From: Arcobacter sp.
GTDB taxonomy: Bacteria; Campylobacterota; Campylobacteria; Campylobacterales; Arcobacteraceae
DNA length: 8,172 nt
NCBI GenBank assembly: GCA_016744485.1
Contig: JADGEG010000008.1
Span: 1-8,172 of the forward strand
Direction of reading: 5' to 3'
Shown here: piece by piece, positions 5,948 through 8,172 of the stretch
Layout: the number at the start of each line of letters is the position of its first letter
How positions within the stretch are numbered: the stretch's first letter is position 1
The notes under the pieces: generated by a model
Seen by the model: the letters and a program-made list of their open reading frames with translations, nothing else
Told to the model about the DNA's origin: nothing
Databases searched by the model: none
Made by a program: the position numbers and the translations under genes

Positions 5948-7077
5948 TACATTCCTTTCACTGTTTTGATTATTTCAAGTGGAGCAATTGGTCTACCATT
6001 TGCTTTTAATAAAGTAGTAAAATCTCTTCTTCCGCTTACTCGCTCAATTTCACCTAAATATTGTCCCAAATTTAATTCTGTCACAAGTACTTTATCAAAT
6101 TTATCAGTTAATTGTTTAATTCTTTTTTCAGGACTTGGCCATAATGTAAGTGGTCTAAACAGTCCTACTTTAATACCATCATTTTTTAATCTATTAATAG
6201 CTTCTTTAACTGCTAATGCAACTGAACCATAAGCAATAATTAAAATATCTGCATCTTCTATCATGTACTCTTCATTTTGCTCAATTTCATCAACATAATT
6301 ATCAACTTTTTTAAATAATCGTTTAATTAATTTATCACATTTTTGCTCATCTTCTGTTGGATGACCTTTTTCATCATGATGTAAACCAGTATAATGATAT
6401 CTATATCCTTCAAACATAGGGTTTAATACTGCTGGTTGATCATCTTCACAATCATAAGGTTTATAATCTTCTTTAGCTCCATCAAAAAATTTTCTAGGAA
6501 TTATATTTTTCTTTACTTCCTGCACTGTAGGAATAATAGCTTTTCCACTCATATGTCCAATAGTTTCATCAAGAAGTACAAAAACAGGTGTCATAAATCT
6601 ATCTGCTAAATTAAATGCTTTTACAGTTTGAGTATAACACTCAGCTAATGTTCCTGCACATAAAGTAATAGATTTATAATCACCATGAGTTGGAGCTTTT
6701 GCTTGCAGTATATCACCTTGTGCTACTCTTGTAGGAAGTCCAGTTGAAGGTCCTCCTCTCATTACATTTATAATGACAAGTGGAACTTCTGCTATAAAAG
6801 CTAATCCAATATTTTCCGCTTTTAATGAAATACCAGGTCCAGATGTTGCTGTTAATGACCTTTTGCCACTCATAGCTGCACCAATAGCACAGCAAATACC
6901 AGCTATTTCATCTTCCATTTGAATAGCAGCTCCACCAATACCTGGTAATAAATCACACATGACATGCATTATTTCACTTGCAGGTGTTAAAGGATAACCA
7001 CCAAAAAACTCACACCCTGCATCAACTGCGGCAATTGCTGCTAAATCATTACCAGTTGAAATTATTTCTCTAGTCAT
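5947..7077 (-). CDS. oorA: 2-oxoglutarate:acceptor oxidoreductase, alpha subunit
   Basis: Alpha subunit of 376 residues, the usual size for OorA. Domain I (about 1-190) shows YPLTPASE (28-35), the QMEDE segment (53-57), TSGPG (78-82) and RGGPSTGLPT (107-116) followed by QGD (120-122). These are hallmarks of the pyrimidine-binding half of 2-oxoacid oxidoreductases, which completes the TPP site together with OorB. The C-terminal third holds a transketolase-C-like domain (ILIIAYGSVALAVKEAI, then VGLFRPLTLWP). YPLTPASE corresponds to the region that contacts the substrate carboxylate in related enzymes. The ATG is 9 bases after the oorD stop, with AAGGAG (7083-7088) overlapping that stop. Residues about 195-260 (acidic, with several His) form the variable linker. 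No disruption is seen. Confidence 0.95.
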   Translation of the reverse strand: MTREIISTGNDLAAIAAVDAGCEFFGGYPLTPASEIMHVMCDLLPGIGGAAIQMEDEIAGICCAIGAAMSGKRSLTATSGPGISLKAENIGLAFIAEVPLVIINVMRGGPSTGLPTRVAQGDILQAKAPTHGDYKSITLCAGTLAECYTQTVKAFNLADRFMTPVFVLLDETIGHMSGKAIIPTVQEVKKNIIPRKFFDGAKEDYKPYDCEDDQPAVLNPMFEGYRYHYTGLHHDEKGHPTEDEQKCDKLIKRLFKKVDNYVDEIEQNEEYMIEDADILIIAYGSVALAVKEAINRLKNDGIKVGLFRPLTLWPSPEKRIKQLTDKFDKVLVTELNLGQYLGEIERVSGRRDFTTLLKANGRPIAPLEIIKTVKGM

Positions 7078-7086
7078 TCTTTCTCC

Positions 7087-7404
7087 TTAAGCATCTAATG
7101 CTCTATAATTATTCTTTGTAATAGCTTGGGCTCTTAACTTAGCTTCATCACTTAGTTTAGCAAATTTGAATTCTTTTTTATCTGCAACATAAATTGCAAA
7201 ATCAGGACAGGATAGTTCACAATCATTACAACCAATACATGACTCTGGGTCTCTAACACTAATCATTGCACCAAGTGTTGATGTTGGTTCTGGTATCATT
7301 GCAATTACACCTGCTGGACAAACAGATACACAAATATCACATGCTTTACATCTATTCGTATCAACCCACACAGGAGTATTTTTTGGAGCTTCTAAAGTTG
7401 CCAT
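7087..7404 (-). CDS. oorD: 2-oxoglutarate:acceptor oxidoreductase, ferredoxin-like delta subunit
   Basis: Delta subunit of 105 residues with two [4Fe-4S] ferredoxin motifs: Cys19-x2-Cys22-x2-Cys25-x3-Cys29-Pro, and Cys56-x2-Cys59-x2-Cys62-x3-Cys66-Pro. It should carry electrons from the OorB cluster to an external acceptor, a ferredoxin or flavodoxin. It lies first in the operon, as in Campylobacter and Helicobacter oorDABC. The ATG has AAAGGG (7410-7415) five bases upstream. The C-terminal part (about 75-105, Lys- and Ala-rich) extends past the clusters, as is usual for this subunit. It is divergent from the methyltransferase gene across about 200 bases that should carry both promoters. Function is inferred from the motifs plus the three neighbours. 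Confidence 0.94.
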   Translation of the reverse strand: MATLEAPKNTPVWVDTNRCKACDICVSVCPAGVIAMIPEPTSTLGAMISVRDPESCIGCNDCELSCPDFAIYVADKKEFKFAKLSDEAKLRAQAITKNNYRALDA

Positions 7405-7483
7405 ATTTTCCCTTTAGTTTTGAATTAATATTTAAAAAATATCAAATTAAATATCACATCATTAATAATAACCTAATATTAAA

Positions 7484-7492
7484 AACATAGCA
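7484..7492 (-). promoter_or_regulatory. Possible extended -10 promoter of oorDABC
   Basis: Minus-strand TGCTATGTT fits the extended -10 pattern with two mismatches in the hexamer and would give a leader of about 70 bases before oorD. TATAAT-like strings also occur further upstream (about 7524-7560), so the choice is tentative. Confidence 0.25.
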
Positions 7493-7587
7493 TATATAAA
7501 CTAAAATACATTATTCATGAATTATATTTATGTTACCATCTGTTACAAGTATATTATAAATAAAACAACATTTTAAACATATTAAGA

Positions 7588-7593
7588 TATAAT
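7588..7593 (+). promoter_or_regulatory. Possible -10 box of the methyltransferase gene
   Basis: TATAAT, preceded by TTAAGA, would start transcription near 7600, only about 12 bases before the GTG and at the edge of the AAGG ribosome binding site (7601-7604). The consensus match is exact, but such strings are common in DNA this AT-rich. Confidence 0.35.
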
Positions 7594-7611
7594 TGTAAAA
7601 AAGGTAGTTTT

Positions 7612-8094
7612 GTGGTTTTGTATCAACCAAATAATGGTTATTGTTATAATAGTGACACACATTTTTTATATAATTTTATTTGTGATAGTTTCAAAAAATA
7701 TAAAAACATTAATGGTGAGTTATTAGATATAGGTAGTGGTAGTGGTATTTTGGGTTTATTACTTGCAAGAGATTATAAAAAACTATCTTTAAGTCAATGT
7801 GAAATTCAAAATATATTTCAAGTTTATTCAAGTATAAATTCAAAATGTAACAATATAAAATCATTTATGTACAAACATTCATTTATAAATTGTAATTTTA
7901 CAAAACAATTTGATTTTTGTGTATCAAATCCACCATTTTATCATTCTTGTGTTATAAAAAGTGAAAATGAATCTTTAAAGATAGCTAGATATAATGATTC
8001 TTTACCTCTAGAAGCATTTATTAAGCAAAGTTCAAAAATATTAAAAAATCATGGCAAGTTTTTCTTGGATTGTTATTACTATTATTCAATGTAG
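7612..8094 (+). CDS. TrmN6/YfiC-like tRNA1(Val) adenine-N6 methyltransferase, 3'-truncated
   Basis: N-terminal two thirds of a class I SAM-dependent methyltransferase of the YfiC/TrmN6 type, which N6-methylates A37 of tRNA1(Val) in E. coli. The opening YQPNNGYCYNSDTHFL (4-19) resembles that family, where the segment is usually QP..GY.Y..D. LDIGSGSGILGLLLA is the SAM-binding motif I, and SNPPFYHS is the NPPF/Y catalytic motif of N6-adenine methyltransferases. The GTG start at 7612 has AAGG (7601-7604) seven bases upstream. Relatives are about 230-250 residues, whereas this frame stops at 160. Its tail, CYYYYSM, looks like chance translation after LKNHGKFFLD. Neither of the other two plus-strand frames resumes a recognisable methyltransferase C-terminus. 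I regard it as cut by the junction at about 8065-8090. The family is likely; the exact RNA target is inferred. Confidence 0.75.
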   Translation: MVLYQPNNGYCYNSDTHFLYNFICDSFKKYKNINGELLDIGSGSGILGLLLARDYKKLSLSQCEIQNIFQVYSSINSKCNNIKSFMYKHSFINCNFTKQFDFCVSNPPFYHSCVIKSENESLKIARYNDSLPLEAFIKQSSKILKNHGKFFLDCYYYYSM

Positions 8095-8172
8095 AAATCC
8101 TTCAACCATTATGACTTGTTGATTCTTTTCGTCGAAAATGGAATAATTAACAAAAGGCCCAGCCTTAAACTC
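8086..8172 (-). CDS. C-terminal fragment of a foreign reading frame, possibly DUF4837-like
   Basis: On the minus strand a frame is open from the window's right edge to a TGA at 8086-8088, giving 28 residues with segments AGPFVNYSIFD and QVIMVEGFLH. These remind me of the conserved C-terminal region of DUF4837 lipoproteins of Bacteroidota (pattern: gGPFV, then D.kn.r...VEGF, then KR.Y..ELEA). I am matching from memory, without a search. If right, the fragment stops about 20 residues short of the normal end and the TGA is a chance stop in the joined sequence. By my count G+C here is about 35%, against well under 30% in the adjacent methyltransferase. No start is in the window. The frame could still be a chance one. 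Confidence 0.35.
   Translation of the reverse strand, partial: EFKAGPFVNYSIFDEKNQQVIMVEGFLH

Noticed and set aside
5966..6232. Plus-strand frame of 88 codons antisense to oorA
   Set aside because: Entirely within oorA on the other strand, with no promoter or ribosome binding site of its own.
7266..7490. Plus-strand frame of 74 codons over the oorD start and upstream region
   Set aside because: Overlaps the conserved first ferredoxin motif of oorD antisense; its composition reflects AT-rich DNA rather than protein selection.
8089..8172. Terminal inverted repeat or end of an insertion sequence
   Set aside because: No inverted repeat, target duplication or transposase motif is visible; the open minus-strand frame to the edge fits a gene fragment better.

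Overview
The window is AT-rich, tightly packed bacterial DNA and looks like a chromosome piece from the Campylobacterota, most likely Arcobacter or a relative. The grounds are the complete four-gene oorDABC set for 2-oxoglutarate:acceptor oxidoreductase in the order typical of that phylum, promoters of the T-tract plus TGnTAnAAT type, and strongly A/T-biased codons. Most of it is ordinary housekeeping sequence. I see no CRISPR array, tRNA, rRNA, prophage or complete insertion sequence, and no obviously new multigene system.

Left part (1-2303, plus strand): a 5'-truncated PepQ-type Xaa-Pro dipeptidase whose reading frame runs off the left edge, then a HI0933/YhiN/BaiN-type flavoprotein with its own extended -10 promoter. 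Middle part (2348-3694, minus strand): ybeY (rRNA-maturation endoribonuclease) followed 3 bases later by a YrbG-type calcium/sodium antiporter. This pair converges on the flavoprotein gene.

The stretch 3695-4539 holds one gene, a 72-residue cold-shock protein read leftward. It has a perfect 11-bp hairpin terminator and a predicted leader of about 150 nt with two perfect inverted repeats. The leader resembles in length and position the long leaders of enterobacterial cspA-type mRNAs, and is the best regulatory candidate in the window. A 15-bp hairpin terminator for the oor operon follows.

Right part (4540-7404, minus strand): oorD-oorA-oorB-oorC with junctions of 9, -1 and 10 bases, forming one operon. 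Together the products oxidise 2-oxoglutarate plus CoA to succinyl-CoA plus CO2, passing electrons to a low-potential carrier. A divergent region of about 200 bp then leads to a TrmN6/YfiC-like methyltransferase (7612-8094, plus strand) that is cut short.

The last ~85 bases look foreign. They are less AT-rich and carry, on the minus strand, the end of another reading frame open to the window edge, which reminds me of the Bacteroidota DUF4837 family. Both genes break at the same point (about 8065-8090), suggesting a chimeric assembly or amplification junction, or a real recombination breakpoint, rather than normal gene order.
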